Shown here piece after piece: positions 1 to 8,020 of a DNA stretch of 64,000 nt; positions within the stretch are counted from its first letter, which is position 1; every line of letters starts with the position of its first letter. The stretch is taken from positions 620,001-684,000 of the forward strand of contig JADJPR010000023.1 of NCBI GenBank assembly GCA_016713135.1. Direction: 5' to 3'. The notes beneath the pieces are model-generated. The model ran no database searches. It saw only the letters and a list, made by a program, of their open reading frames with translations, and was not told the origin of the DNA. The stretch comes from Rhodanobacteraceae bacterium (GTDB lineage: Bacteria > Pseudomonadota > Gammaproteobacteria > Xanthomonadales > SZUA-5). A program made the position numbers and the translations under genes.

Positions 1-871
1 TGCCGGAGGCCGCCGCGTAGGCCGCCTGCTTCAGGCTCGGCGCATCGGCGAACACCACGTTGGGGCTCTTGCCGCCGCATTCCATGTACGCACGCTTCAT
101 GTTCGAGCGCGCGGCGCAGCCGAGCAAATGCTTGCCCACCGCGGTGGAGCCGGTGAACACCAGGCCATCGACATCCATGTGCAGCGCCAGCGGCTCGCCT
201 GCGGTCTTGCCGAAGCCCGGCAGCACGTTCAGCACACCCGCCGGGATGCCGGCCTCAACGGCCAGTTCAGCGATCCGCAGCGCGGTCAGCGGCGATTTCT
301 CCGACGGCTTGAGCACCACCGAATTGCCGGTGGCGAGCGCCGGGGCGATCTTCCAGCAGGCCATCAGCAGCGGGAAGTTCCACGGCACGATGGCCGCGAT
401 CACCCCCAGCGGCTCGCGCGTGATCAGCCCCAGCTCATCCGGACCTGTGGGTGCGACCTCGCCGTAGACCTTGTCGATGGCCTCGGCGGTCCAGTTCATG
501 CAGCGCACGCTAGCCGACACATCCACCTTCAGCGCGTCGCCGATCGGCTTGCCCATGTCCAGCGTTTCCAGCAGCGCCAGCTCCTCGCGGTGCTCGTGCA
601 TGAGCGCCGCGAAGCGCTGCAGCACCCGCTTGCGCTGCACCGGCGCCTGCGCCGACCAACTGCCCTTTTCGAACACCCGCCGCGCCACCGCCACCGCCCG
701 CTCGGCATCCTCCGGCCCGCAAGACGCCACTTTTGCCAGCACTCGCCCGTCGATCGGGCTGATGCAGTCGAAGGTCTCGCCAGAGGCGGCATCCACATGC
801 CGGCCGTCGATGAAAGCCTGGTGGGGAATGCGCTGGGTGGCGGCGCGGGCGTGCCAGTCGGGGTGGGGCAT
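1..871 (-). CDS. puuC: NAD-dependent aldehyde dehydrogenase, PuuC-like (C-terminus cut by window start)
   Basis: About 290 N-terminal residues are visible; the rest lies before position 1. The protein belongs to the ALDH superfamily: the PWNFPLL motif is near residue 163, the VLKPSEKSPLTA cofactor-binding stretch follows, then GSTAVGK, and the general-base Glu sits in MECGGKSPN near residue 260. The catalytic Cys is expected about 34 residues later, outside the window. In polyamine catabolism this family oxidises gamma-glutamyl-gamma-aminobutyraldehyde or 3-aminopropanal. The role is inferred from the neighbours (PuuR-type repressor, PuuA/PuuB/PuuD-like genes), because the ALDH fold alone does not give the substrate. 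The start is the ATG at 871. A 34-bp inverted-repeat element separates it from the repressor gene upstream on the same strand. Confidence 0.85.
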   Translation of the reverse strand, partial: MPHPDWHARAATQRIPHQAFIDGRHVDAASGETFDCISPIDGRVLAKVASCGPEDAERAVAVARRVFEKGSWSAQAPVQRKRVLQRFAALMHEHREELALLETLDMGKPIGDALKVDVSASVRCMNWTAEAIDKVYGEVAPTGPDELGLITREPLGVIAAIVPWNFPLLMACWKIAPALATGNSVVLKPSEKSPLTALRIAELAVEAGIPAGVLNVLPGFGKTAGEPLALHMDVDGLVFTGSTAVGKHLLGCAARSNMKRAYMECGGKSPNVVFADAPSLKQAAYAAASG

Positions 872-884
872 GGGGATTGAGTCC

Positions 885-995
885 GGTTGTGGGTTGTGGG
901 TTGTGGGTTCTGGGCAGCAAAGGCCGGCGAGATCGCGGCAATGTCCCGGGTGCAAGCCTCCGCTGCCCACAACCCAGAACCCACAACCCACAACC
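885..995. repeat. Inverted-repeat element, class A, no gene inside
   Basis: Two 34-bp arms (885-918 and 962-995) are inverted repeats with 32 of 34 positions matching, separated by 43 bp. Each arm is itself a run of GGGTTGTG/GGGTTCTG-type octamers ending in GGGCAGC. The reverse complement of the right arm is identical to the left arm of the gene-carrying element at 26545-27017. It lies between two minus-strand genes. Confidence 0.85.
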
Positions 996-1047
996 AGCCC
1001 GAATTCCGGGCGAGTGACTACACCCTCCCATCCCGCGGTGCTTGCCG

Positions 1048-1596
1048 CTAGAACGTGGGCGGCGTGCTCGCACTGACCAGCACCGCCTCGCCGTCGCCGA
1101 CATTGCGGAAGCGGTGCGGCAGTTTGCTCTCGAAGTAGTACGCGTCGCCGGGGCCGAGCACGCGCACGTCGTTGCCGACGGTCACCTCGACGCGGCCGCT
1201 GATGACCACGCCGCCCTCCTCGCCGTCGTGGCTCAGCATTTCCTCGCCGGTGTCGCTGCCCGCCGGCATCAGCTCGCGCAGGATGCACATCTGGCGGCGG
1301 CGGCGGTCGTGGCGGCCCACGAGGAAGTAATGGATGCCGTTGTTGCCGAGGTCCGGCAACTGGTCGGCGCGGAAGAATGGGCTGTCCTCGGCCTCGCTGT
1401 CGTCCGGAGTGAAGAACTCCGCGAGCGTGATCGGGATGCCGTCGAGCACCTTCTTCAGCGAGGAGATCGACGGGCTGACCTTGTTCTGCTCGATCAGCGA
1501 GATGGTGCTGTTGGTGACACCGACACGCTTGGCCAGTTCGCGCTGGGAGAGTCCCTTGCGCTTGCGCACGCCTTGCAGTCGGAGTCCGATGTCCAT
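1048..1596 (-). CDS. puuR: PuuR/PauR-type transcriptional repressor (HTH plus cupin)
   Basis: The 182-residue protein has an N-terminal XRE-type helix-turn-helix at about residues 5-60 (GLSQRELAKRVGVTNSTIS followed by IEQNKVSPS) and a C-terminal cupin domain ending in ASTPPTF, matching the PTTF end of E. coli PuuR. Family members repress polyamine catabolism genes and are relieved by putrescine or gamma-glutamylputrescine. I chose the ATG at 1596 because homologues of the Pseudomonas PauR type begin just before this helix; a GTG at 1623 would add nine residues. It is divergent from the transaminase gene at 1719, so the 120 bp between them probably holds its operator. The regulatory assignment is by family and context. 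Confidence 0.88.
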   Translation of the reverse strand: MDIGLRLQGVRKRKGLSQRELAKRVGVTNSTISLIEQNKVSPSISSLKKVLDGIPITLAEFFTPDDSEAEDSPFFRADQLPDLGNNGIHYFLVGRHDRRRRQMCILRELMPAGSDTGEEMLSHDGEEGGVVISGRVEVTVGNDVRVLGPGDAYYFESKLPHRFRNVGDGEAVLVSASTPPTF

Positions 1597-1718
1597 CTGC
1601 GGATGTTGCCAGATATTCGACACTTTGCGTCAAGCCTGCGCAGATTTCGCCTTCTGCGTGCTTTCGATGTAAAGTATTTTCGACGCCCTACACACATCGA
1701 TCATCAGGAGCACCGAGG
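1597..1718. promoter_or_regulatory. Divergent promoter/operator region between puuR and the transaminase gene
   Basis: This short stretch is clearly more AT-rich than its surroundings, especially around 1668-1682 (GATGTAAAGTATTTTC). TTTCGA occurs twice around that tract, which could form part of a repressor site. CAGGAGCACCGAGG just before 1719 supplies the ribosome binding site for the plus-strand gene. No exact match to a published PuuR box can be claimed by eye. Confidence 0.35.
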
Positions 1719-3089
1719 ATGGCCACGGATCAGCAGAACGCGAGCTTTGCCGCGCACTACAGCGCCGAGGCGACCAGCCATCCCGAGCACATGGATGCGT
1801 TCTGGATGCCGTTCACGGCCAATCGCCAGTTCAAGCACCGGCCGCGCCTGCTCGCCGGCGCCGAGGGCATGTACTACCGCTCGGTCGATGGCCGCGAGAT
1901 CCTCGACGGTACCGGCGGCCTGTGGTGCTGCAACGCCGGCCATGCGCGCAGGCGGATCGTCGACGCGGTCAGCCAGCAGATCGCGACGATGGATTTCGCC
2001 CCGACCTTCCAGATGGGCCATCCGCTGCCCTTCAAGGTGGCCGAGCGCCTGGCCGCCATCGCGCCCGATCCGCTCAAGCATGTGTTCTTCACCAACTCGG
2101 GCTCCGAGTCGGTGGACACCGCGCTGAAGATCGCGATCGCCTACCACCGGGTGCGCGGCGAGGGCCAGCGCACGCGCCTGATCGGTCGCGAGAAGGGCTA
2201 TCACGGGGTGGGTTTCGGCGGCATCAGCGTCGGCGGCCTGCCGAACAACCGCAAGTTCTTCGGTGCGCTGCTGCCGGGCACGGATCATTTGCGCCACACC
2301 CTGGACCTCTCGCGCAACGCCTTCAGCCGCGGCCTGCCGGCGCACGGGGTGGAACTGGCCGAGGACCTGGAGCGGATGGTCGCGCTGCATGACGCCAGCA
2401 CCATCGCCGCGGTCATCATCGAGCCGATCTCCGGCTCCGCCGGCGTGGTGCTGCCGCCCGAGGGCTATCTCAAGCGCATCCGCGAGATCTGCGACAAGCA
2501 CGGCATCCTGCTGATTTTCGACGAGGTCATCACCGGCTTCGGCCGCGTCGGCAATGCCTTCGCCGCGCAGCGTTTCGGGGTCATGCCGGACATGATCACC
2601 ACCGCCAAGGGCCTGACCAACGGCTCGATCCCGATGGGCGCGGTGCTCGCCTCGAACGCGATCCACGACGCCTTCATGCACGGGCCCGAGGGCGCCATCG
2701 AGCTGTTCCACGGCTACACCTACTCCGGCCACCCGGTCGCTTGCGCCGCGGCGCTGGCCACGCTGGACATCTATGCCGAGGAAAAGCTGTTCGACCAGGC
2801 GATCGAGCTCGGCCAGTACTGGGAAGATGCGCTGCACAGCCTCAAGGGCCTGCCGAATGTCATCGACATCCGCAACTTCGGCCTGATCGGCGCGGTGGAG
2901 CTGGCCTCGCGCCCCGGCGCCGTCGGCGCGCGCGCCTTTGATGTGTTCTCCCGCTGCTTCCACGACAAGGACCTGTTGATCCGCACGACCGGCGACGTGA
3001 TCGCGCTGTCGCCGCCGCTGATCATCCAGCGCCCGCACATAGACAGCCTGTTCCAACGGCTGGCGGAGGCGATCCGCGAGACGGCGTGA
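1719..3089 (+). CDS. Class III omega-amino acid:pyruvate aminotransferase (BauA-like)
   Basis: This 456-residue PLP-dependent class III aminotransferase fits the beta-alanine/omega-amino acid:pyruvate subgroup. Visible features are the FFTNSGSESVDTALK glycine/serine-rich cofactor loop, IFDEVITGFGR with the PLP-ring Asp, and the Schiff-base lysine near residue 297 in TTAKGLTNGS. The length is normal for the family. Such enzymes transfer amino groups from beta-alanine, GABA or other omega-amines to pyruvate, which fits spermidine- and putrescine-derived amines here. It is divergent from puuR and is likely repressed by it. The substrate cannot be fixed from sequence alone. A good ribosome binding site precedes the ATG at 1719. 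Confidence 0.85.
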   Translation: MATDQQNASFAAHYSAEATSHPEHMDAFWMPFTANRQFKHRPRLLAGAEGMYYRSVDGREILDGTGGLWCCNAGHARRRIVDAVSQQIATMDFAPTFQMGHPLPFKVAERLAAIAPDPLKHVFFTNSGSESVDTALKIAIAYHRVRGEGQRTRLIGREKGYHGVGFGGISVGGLPNNRKFFGALLPGTDHLRHTLDLSRNAFSRGLPAHGVELAEDLERMVALHDASTIAAVIIEPISGSAGVVLPPEGYLKRIREICDKHGILLIFDEVITGFGRVGNAFAAQRFGVMPDMITTAKGLTNGSIPMGAVLASNAIHDAFMHGPEGAIELFHGYTYSGHPVACAAALATLDIYAEEKLFDQAIELGQYWEDALHSLKGLPNVIDIRNFGLIGAVELASRPGAVGARAFDVFSRCFHDKDLLIRTTGDVIALSPPLIIQRPHIDSLFQRLAEAIRETA

Positions 3090-3100
3090 AGCGAGCAGGA

Positions 3101-3252
3101 GCGGGACTGGGGGCTGGGGGTTGGGGCGAGTGCGCCGCAGCAAGCGACGAGAACTTGAATTCAATTCGTGCGCCAAGTTGCGCGCATACCGGCTTCCCGG
3201 TCTGCCCTGAAGTCAAGGCGCACTCACCCCAGCCCTCAGTCCCCAGCCCCGC
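3101..3252. repeat. Inverted-repeat element, class B, copy 1
   Basis: The 36-bp arms (3101-3136 and 3217-3252) match at 31 of 36 positions, and all differences are transitions. They are built of GGGGCTGGGGGTT-type units with a conserved inner end GAGTGCGCC. The 80-bp spacer has no gene. It fills the gap between the transaminase and agmatinase genes and starts only 12 bp after the transaminase stop. Confidence 0.85.
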
Positions 3253-3264
3253 ATCTGAGTAGCC

Positions 3265-4224
3265 ATGTCTTCACCAGCGCACCCGAAAACCACCGACCTC
3301 GCCTTCACCCGCACCAGTCCCTACGGCTCGGTCGCCGAGCCCACCTATTCCGGCGCGCTCAGCTTCCTGCGCCGGCGGTACAGCAAGGAGCTGGCCGGCG
3401 TTGATGTCGCGGTGGTCGGCGTCCCCTTCGACCTCGCCACCACCAACCGTCCCGGCACGCGCCTGGGGCCGCGGGCGATCCGCGCCGCCTCGGCCTCGCT
3501 TGCCTGGTGCGCTCCCTACGCCTGGGATGTCGATCCCTGCGAGGCGCTGAACATCATCGACTGGGGCGATGTCTACTTCGACCAGGGCCGGCCCGAGCGC
3601 ATCCCGGCGATCATCGAGGCGCAGTTTGCCGAATTCGCCGCCGCTGGCGTGACCACCCTGGCGCTCGGCGGCGATCACTTCATCAGCTACCCGATCCTGC
3701 GCGCGCTGCACGCGCGGCACAGCGAGGCGCTGTCGCTGATCCACTTCGACGCGCACAGCGATACCTGGGCGGATGACGAATTCCGCATCGACCACGGCAG
3801 CATGTTCTTCCACGCCGCGCGCGAGGGGCTGGTCGACCCCGCCTGCTCGATCCAGCTCGGCATGCGCACGAAGAACCCGGAAACCCACGGCTACCAGGTG
3901 CTCGATGCCCGCTGGCTGCACCGCGAAGGCATCGCCGCGACCATCGCCGCGATCCGCGCGCGCGTCGGCACCCGCCCCTGCTACCTCAGCTTCGATGTCG
4001 ACTTCCTCGATCCCGCCTATGCGCCCGGCACCGGCACCCCGGTGGTCGGCGGCTTCAACACCCACCAGGCGCTGGAACTGATCCGCGGCCTGGCGGGGAT
4101 CAACCTGATCGGCATGGACGTAGTCGAAGTCTCGCCGCCCTACGACCACGCCGAGATCACCGCTTTCGCCGGCGCCAGCGTGGCGCAGGAACTGCTGGCG
4201 CTGTATGCCGCCCGCACCCCGTAG
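3265..4224 (+). CDS. speB: Agmatinase (agmatine ureohydrolase)
   Basis: The 319-residue member of the arginase/agmatinase/formiminoglutamase family carries all manganese-ligand motifs: GGDH near residue 134, FDAHSDTW near 161 and SFDVDFLDPAYAPGTGTP near 242. The last is the agmatinase-like form of the signature. The reaction is agmatine plus water to putrescine plus urea, in the cytosol. That product feeds directly into the PuuA/PuuB/PuuD-like pathway and the transaminases encoded on either side. Formiminoglutamase or guanidino-acid hydrolase activity cannot be excluded, but the context favours agmatinase. The start at 3265 lies 12 bp after the repeat element, so the upstream region is nearly all repeat. 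Confidence 0.88.
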   Translation: MSSPAHPKTTDLAFTRTSPYGSVAEPTYSGALSFLRRRYSKELAGVDVAVVGVPFDLATTNRPGTRLGPRAIRAASASLAWCAPYAWDVDPCEALNIIDWGDVYFDQGRPERIPAIIEAQFAEFAAAGVTTLALGGDHFISYPILRALHARHSEALSLIHFDAHSDTWADDEFRIDHGSMFFHAAREGLVDPACSIQLGMRTKNPETHGYQVLDARWLHREGIAATIAAIRARVGTRPCYLSFDVDFLDPAYAPGTGTPVVGGFNTHQALELIRGLAGINLIGMDVVEVSPPYDHAEITAFAGASVAQELLALYAARTP

Positions 4225-4270
4225 TGCCGAGCTGCCCGGCCCTCGTAGCGCCGAGCTTGCTCGGCGTCGG
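4221..4270. repeat. REP-like hairpins downstream of the agmatinase gene
   Basis: Two related units, GTAGTGCCGAGCTGCCCGG and GTAGCGCCGAGCTTGCTCGG, occur in tandem. The second contains a perfect hairpin GCCGAG-CTTG-CTCGGC at 4250-4265. The first overlaps the agmatinase stop codon. Units of this kind are scattered through Xanthomonadales intergenic regions and may act as transcription terminators between these convergent genes. Confidence 0.6.
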
Positions 4271-4299
4271 TGCGCCGGAATCGCGGAGCAATCTTCGCG

Positions 4300-4857
4300 C
4301 TATGACGAACCGGGTGACGGCCGGTTGAGCTGCTCCACGCGCCGCCGGATCGCCGCTTTGCGCAGCGCTTCGGCGGTCGCCAGCACCTCGGAACGCGAGC
4401 AGCGCAGCGTCATCAGGTTGACGTTCCAGTCGCCCAGGGTCTCGATGAAGCGCCACAGCAGGCGCCAGCCGGTGGGTGCGCGGGTGTAACGGGCGACGGC
4501 GCCAGGCTTGATCTCCAGGCACAGGAAGTGCGACTTGTCGCCGGTACCCAGGCGCACGCGCTGGACATCGTCCCAACAGACATGTTCGACGCGCTGGCGC
4601 GAGTCGGTTACGCCCATCGCATCCAGCGTCACCACCGCGTGCGGCGACAGCAAGGCGCGCAGGACGTAGCGGAACAGCAGGAACCAGATCGGCCCGATCA
4701 CCGCCAGGGCCCCGAGGCCGAGGATCGCCGCCGCGTTGAACTGCATCAGCGCCAGCACCGTGGGCAAGGTGCTGGCGACGCTGGCGCTTGCAAGCAGGCC
4801 GACGGCGATGGCCACCGGACGCGAGTAGTGCAGTTCCAGGGTATCGCCGTCCGGCAT
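4300..4857 (-). CDS. Predicted membrane protein with PH-like cytoplasmic part, function unknown
   Basis: This 185-residue protein begins at the ATG at 4857 (MPDGDTLELHYSRP). It has two hydrophobic segments in its first half (about residues 15-35 and 40-65), then a polar domain with conserved-looking tryptophans (HVCWDDVQRVRLG, WRFIETLGDWNVNLMTLRC). The arrangement of two membrane helices followed by a beta-rich domain resembles bacterial PH-domain membrane proteins, but I recognise no specific family. An upstream in-frame extension to 5133 reads through intergenic repeats and was rejected. It faces the agmatinase gene convergently and diverges from the lipase gene. Confidence 0.6.
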   Translation of the reverse strand: MPDGDTLELHYSRPVAIAVGLLASASVASTLPTVLALMQFNAAAILGLGALAVIGPIWFLLFRYVLRALLSPHAVVTLDAMGVTDSRQRVEHVCWDDVQRVRLGTGDKSHFLCLEIKPGAVARYTRAPTGWRLLWRFIETLGDWNVNLMTLRCSRSEVLATAEALRKAAIRRRVEQLNRPSPGSS

Positions 4858-4984
4858 CGGTGCGCTCGCGGTGGGTGTCGCCCGATTCTGCGCGAAGGCA
4901 CCTCGACCGAGTAGCACCAGCGATTCGCAACCGATGCCGGAGACCTGGGGCAGCCGACTCTGTCGGCGATCTCTCCCTGCAGAC

Positions 4985-5100
4985 GCCGACAGAAGCTCGC
5001 GGCTGAAGCCGCTCCCACCCACGGCGCCGCGCGCCGTCGTGGGAATGCTTGCGCTTCTCTCAGCGTTCCTTTGCGTCCTCAGCGTCTCTGCGTTGAACGA
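4985..5100. repeat. Repeat-rich gap: REP hairpin plus a single class E/F arm
   Basis: This fills most of the 318-bp gap between two divergent genes. At 4988-5018 lies a REP-like unit with the hairpin GCGGCTGAAGCCGC followed by TCCCAC, a type widespread in Xanthomonadales. At about 5057-5098 lies one arm of the CGCAGAGACGCTGAGGACGCAAAGG type (read on the minus strand). No partner arm is visible, so it looks like half of an inverted-repeat element. No gene was seen here. Confidence 0.6.
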
Positions 5101-5174
5101 TTCCGCACACGCCCGTGGCCGCACGTCGAACACTCGCGTAGATTCCTGACCATCCGCCTGGCGGGAGACAGCGC

Positions 5175-6245
5175 ATGGCGCTCGACGACGGGAAGACCGT
5201 GGGCCTGGCGCTCTCCGGCGGCGGCTTCCGGGCCACCCTGTTTGGCCTGGGCACGCTGACGCGCCTGAATGAGGCCGGCTTGCTCGGGCGGCTGGACCTG
5301 GTCACCAGCGTCTCAGGCGGCTCGATCCTGGCCGGGATCCTCGCGCAGCACTGGCAGGCGCTCGACTGGCAGGACGGGCGCGCCGCCAATTTCGACGCGG
5401 TGGTGGCGCGCGATGTGCTGGCCTTCTGCAACCGCACCATCGACATCGGCGCCGGCCTCAAGGGCCTGGTCAACCCGTTCAAGTCGGCCGGCCGGTACCT
5501 CACCGACTGCTATGACCGCCATCAGTTCGGCGGTTTGTCGCTGAAAGCCATCCCGCCGGCCGCCACCCCCGGCCAGCCCACCTTCGTGTTCTATGCCACC
5601 AGCCTGCAGACCGGGCGCAACTTCCGCTTCCGCCAGGATTACATCGCCGACTGGAAACTCGGCCTCAATCGCCATGCCGAGTTGCCGCTCTCGCTGGCCG
5701 TCGCTGCGTCCAGCGCGTTTCCGCCGATCTTCTCGCCAGTGGTCATCAAGACCCATCCGCGCGACTGGTCCGGCGGCGAGCCGGGCCCCGAGCGCGATGC
5801 GATGCGCGGCCGGCTGGTACTGAGCGATGGCGGCGTCTACGACAACCTGGGGCTGGAGGCGCTGCAACAGGGCAAGCTCGACTACGCCCTGGTCAGCGAC
5901 GCCGGCGCGCCTTTCGAACTCGACACCCGCCCTGCCCGCGGCCCGTTGCAGATGGCCCGCGTGCGCGACATCCTGATCGACCAGACGCGCGCGCTACGGA
6001 AACGCATGCTGGTGCGCGAGTTCGCCAGCCGCCGGCAGAAGGGCGCCTACTGGGGCATCGATACCCTGATCGGCAGCTACAAGGACCCGCAGGCGCTGCT
6101 CAAGGACAGCGCCGAGACCGCGGCGCTGGCGCGCGTACCCACCCGCCTGGCCGCCTTCGATCCGGACATCCAGCAGCGCCTGATCCGCTGGGGCCACGCG
6201 CTGGCCGATGTGGGCTTGCGCCGGGCTGGGCTGCTCCCGACGTAG
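5175..6245 (+). CDS. Patatin-like phospholipase / acyl hydrolase
   Basis: The 356-residue protein shows the patatin/cPLA2-type catalytic plan. The glycine-rich oxyanion hole is LSGGGFRA near residue 14. The nucleophilic serine lies in SVSGGS near residue 47, the cPLA2-like form of the nucleophile elbow. The catalytic Asp lies in LSDGGVYDN near residue 218. No signal peptide is seen, so a cytoplasmic or peripheral membrane enzyme is likely. It should hydrolyse acyl esters, probably phospholipids, but the substrate is unknown. The ATG at 5175 has a GGGAG ribosome binding site. It stands alone between repeat-rich gaps, and a hairpin at 6247 follows its stop at once. Confidence 0.85.
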   Translation: MALDDGKTVGLALSGGGFRATLFGLGTLTRLNEAGLLGRLDLVTSVSGGSILAGILAQHWQALDWQDGRAANFDAVVARDVLAFCNRTIDIGAGLKGLVNPFKSAGRYLTDCYDRHQFGGLSLKAIPPAATPGQPTFVFYATSLQTGRNFRFRQDYIADWKLGLNRHAELPLSLAVAASSAFPPIFSPVVIKTHPRDWSGGEPGPERDAMRGRLVLSDGGVYDNLGLEALQQGKLDYALVSDAGAPFELDTRPARGPLQMARVRDILIDQTRALRKRMLVREFASRRQKGAYWGIDTLIGSYKDPQALLKDSAETAALARVPTRLAAFDPDIQQRLIRWGHALADVGLRRAGLLPT

Positions 6246-6246
6246 C

Positions 6247-6275
6247 CCGGGGTACGCGCATTGCGCGTTCCCCGG
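6247..6275. terminator. REP-like hairpin after the lipase gene
   Basis: CCGGGGTACGCGCA and TGCGCGTTCCCCGG form a hairpin with a single mismatch and almost no loop, directly after the stop codon. The same unit recurs at 30152-30237. There is no U tract, so a role as a Rho-independent terminator is only suggestive. Confidence 0.5.
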
Positions 6276-6418
6276 TGCTTGCGGCGAGCCCACCGGCGGT
6301 GAATCACTGCGCGATACATCGCATCTACGCAACTTCCGGTCAAGCGTCTGCACGCTGGCGACAAACGTGCAGGAACGCGGGAACCTAGGCTGGCAGCACC
6401 TGACCCGGGAGCCATCCG

Positions 6419-8020
6419 ATGCGCATCCTGCTGTTGCTGGCATTGATTGCGGCCGAGAGCCACGCGGCCACTTTCACGGTCACCTCGACGGCCGACACGA
6501 GCGGCTCCAGTTGCGGCGCCACCTGCACCCTGAGGCAGGCGCTGACGGCGGCGGCGAACAACGCCGGCGCGGATACGGTGGCCTTCAACATCCCGGGCGC
6601 CGGCCCGCACCGGATCGTCATCGCTTCCACGCTCCCCAGCGCCAACAACGTGACGGTGAACGGCTACACCCAGCCGGGCGCCGCGGCAAACACCGATCCG
6701 CTGGCCAGCAACGCGGTGCTGAGGATCATCATCGACGCGGGCGGTCTGCCGGCCGCCAATATCGCGATCAGCCTCACCGGAGGGGGAGTGCTGCGCGGCG
6801 TGTCGTTCATCGCGCCACCGTCCAACGTGGGCGTGGACGTCGGCACCGGCAGCGTGAGCGGCTGCTGGTTCAATGTGGAGCCCGATGGCGTGACCACCGC
6901 TTTGAATGGCGCCCCGCTGCGCCTGGCGGCGAGCCAGACGGCCACGGTGGGCGGCGCAACCCCGGCCGATCGCAACGTGTTCGCCGCGTCGGGAGCAGCC
7001 ACCAGCACGATCATCGCCGGCAACACAGGTACCCACGTCGTGCAGGGCAATCTCTTCGGTCTGCGTCCGGATGGCCAGACACCGGGCTCAATCAACCAGG
7101 TTGTGTCGAGCGCAGCCATCAGCGCTGGGCAACAGCTGATCGACAACACCATCGCGTGTACCCAGTCCATTGCCGTGCAGAACTTCGGCGCCGTCATCAG
7201 CGGCAACCGGATCGGCACCACGGTGACCGGTGCAAACCCGGGCTGCACCACCGGACGGCTCAGCACCGCCAGCGGACAGCGCTTCACCGGCAACACCTTT
7301 GGCTACTACACCAGCACGCCGGTCAGCCTTGCGAGCAGTCTGAGCGGCGTGGTGTTCCGCGGCAACCGGATCGTCGATGTCAACGCGGTGCCCTTCGACC
7401 TCAACGCCAACGGCGTCACCCTGAACGATCCGGACGACAACGACACCGGCGCGAACGGCCTGCAGAACTATCCGGTCATCACCACTGCGCGCATCGTCAG
7501 CGCGAACGAGTTGGAACTCTCGGGCACGCTCGACAGCGCACCCAACACCAGCTACGCGCTGGACTTCTACGCCGCGGACGAGATCTCGCGCGCCGCGTTC
7601 GGCTTTTTCGCCTTTGCCGACGGCGAGCGCGTGGCCACCTCCAGCATCACCGTCACCACCGATGCCAACGGCCTGGCGAGCTTCGGGCCGGTCACGCTGA
7701 CCTTCGACAGCAGCGGGCCCATGGGAGTGGTCAGCGGCACCGCCACGCGGTTGGACGCCGGCAGCAATCCGGTGGAGACCAGCGAGTACGGCGAAGCCAG
7801 GGCCACCTATACCGCCGGCAGCGGCGACCTGGTGGTGAGCAACACCAACGCCGGCGGCGCCGGGTCCTTCCTGCGCGCGCTGCTGGAGGCGGAAGCGAGG
7901 CCGGACGGCGCTGGGCGGGATCGGATCGTCTTCGCCATCCCCGGTGCCGGTCCACACACGCTTTCCACGGGGCGCTCACGCAGTTCCTCTTTACCGGCCG
8001 GGTGGAGATCGACGGCTTGA
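6419..8020 (+). CDS. Secreted beta-helix surface protein, N-terminal part of a frameshifted gene
   Basis: This is the first 519 or so residues of a gene that runs on to 10335 in another frame. A signal peptide (MRILLLLALIAAESHA) is followed by FTVTSTADTSGSSC and CTLRQALTAAANN, the start typical of secreted right-handed beta-helix proteins. FNIPGAGPHRIV and repeated GNxIG/GNLFG turns are beta-helix rungs. The frame is lost near 7973: adding one G to the GGGG run at 7969-7975 would read TGALTQFLFTGRVEIDG and restore continuity. The shift is therefore a one-base deletion in a homopolymer: a sequencing error, a real inactivation, or phase variation. The protein is probably an adhesin-like or matrix protein. 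A GGGAG ribosome binding site precedes the ATG. Confidence 0.75.
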   Translation: MRILLLLALIAAESHAATFTVTSTADTSGSSCGATCTLRQALTAAANNAGADTVAFNIPGAGPHRIVIASTLPSANNVTVNGYTQPGAAANTDPLASNAVLRIIIDAGGLPAANIAISLTGGGVLRGVSFIAPPSNVGVDVGTGSVSGCWFNVEPDGVTTALNGAPLRLAASQTATVGGATPADRNVFAASGAATSTIIAGNTGTHVVQGNLFGLRPDGQTPGSINQVVSSAAISAGQQLIDNTIACTQSIAVQNFGAVISGNRIGTTVTGANPGCTTGRLSTASGQRFTGNTFGYYTSTPVSLASSLSGVVFRGNRIVDVNAVPFDLNANGVTLNDPDDNDTGANGLQNYPVITTARIVSANELELSGTLDSAPNTSYALDFYAADEISRAAFGFFAFADGERVATSSITVTTDANGLASFGPVTLTFDSSGPMGVVSGTATRLDAGSNPVETSEYGEARATYTAGSGDLVVSNTNAGGAGSFLRALLEAEARPDGAGRDRIVFAIPGAGPHTLSTGRSRSSSLPAGWRSTA

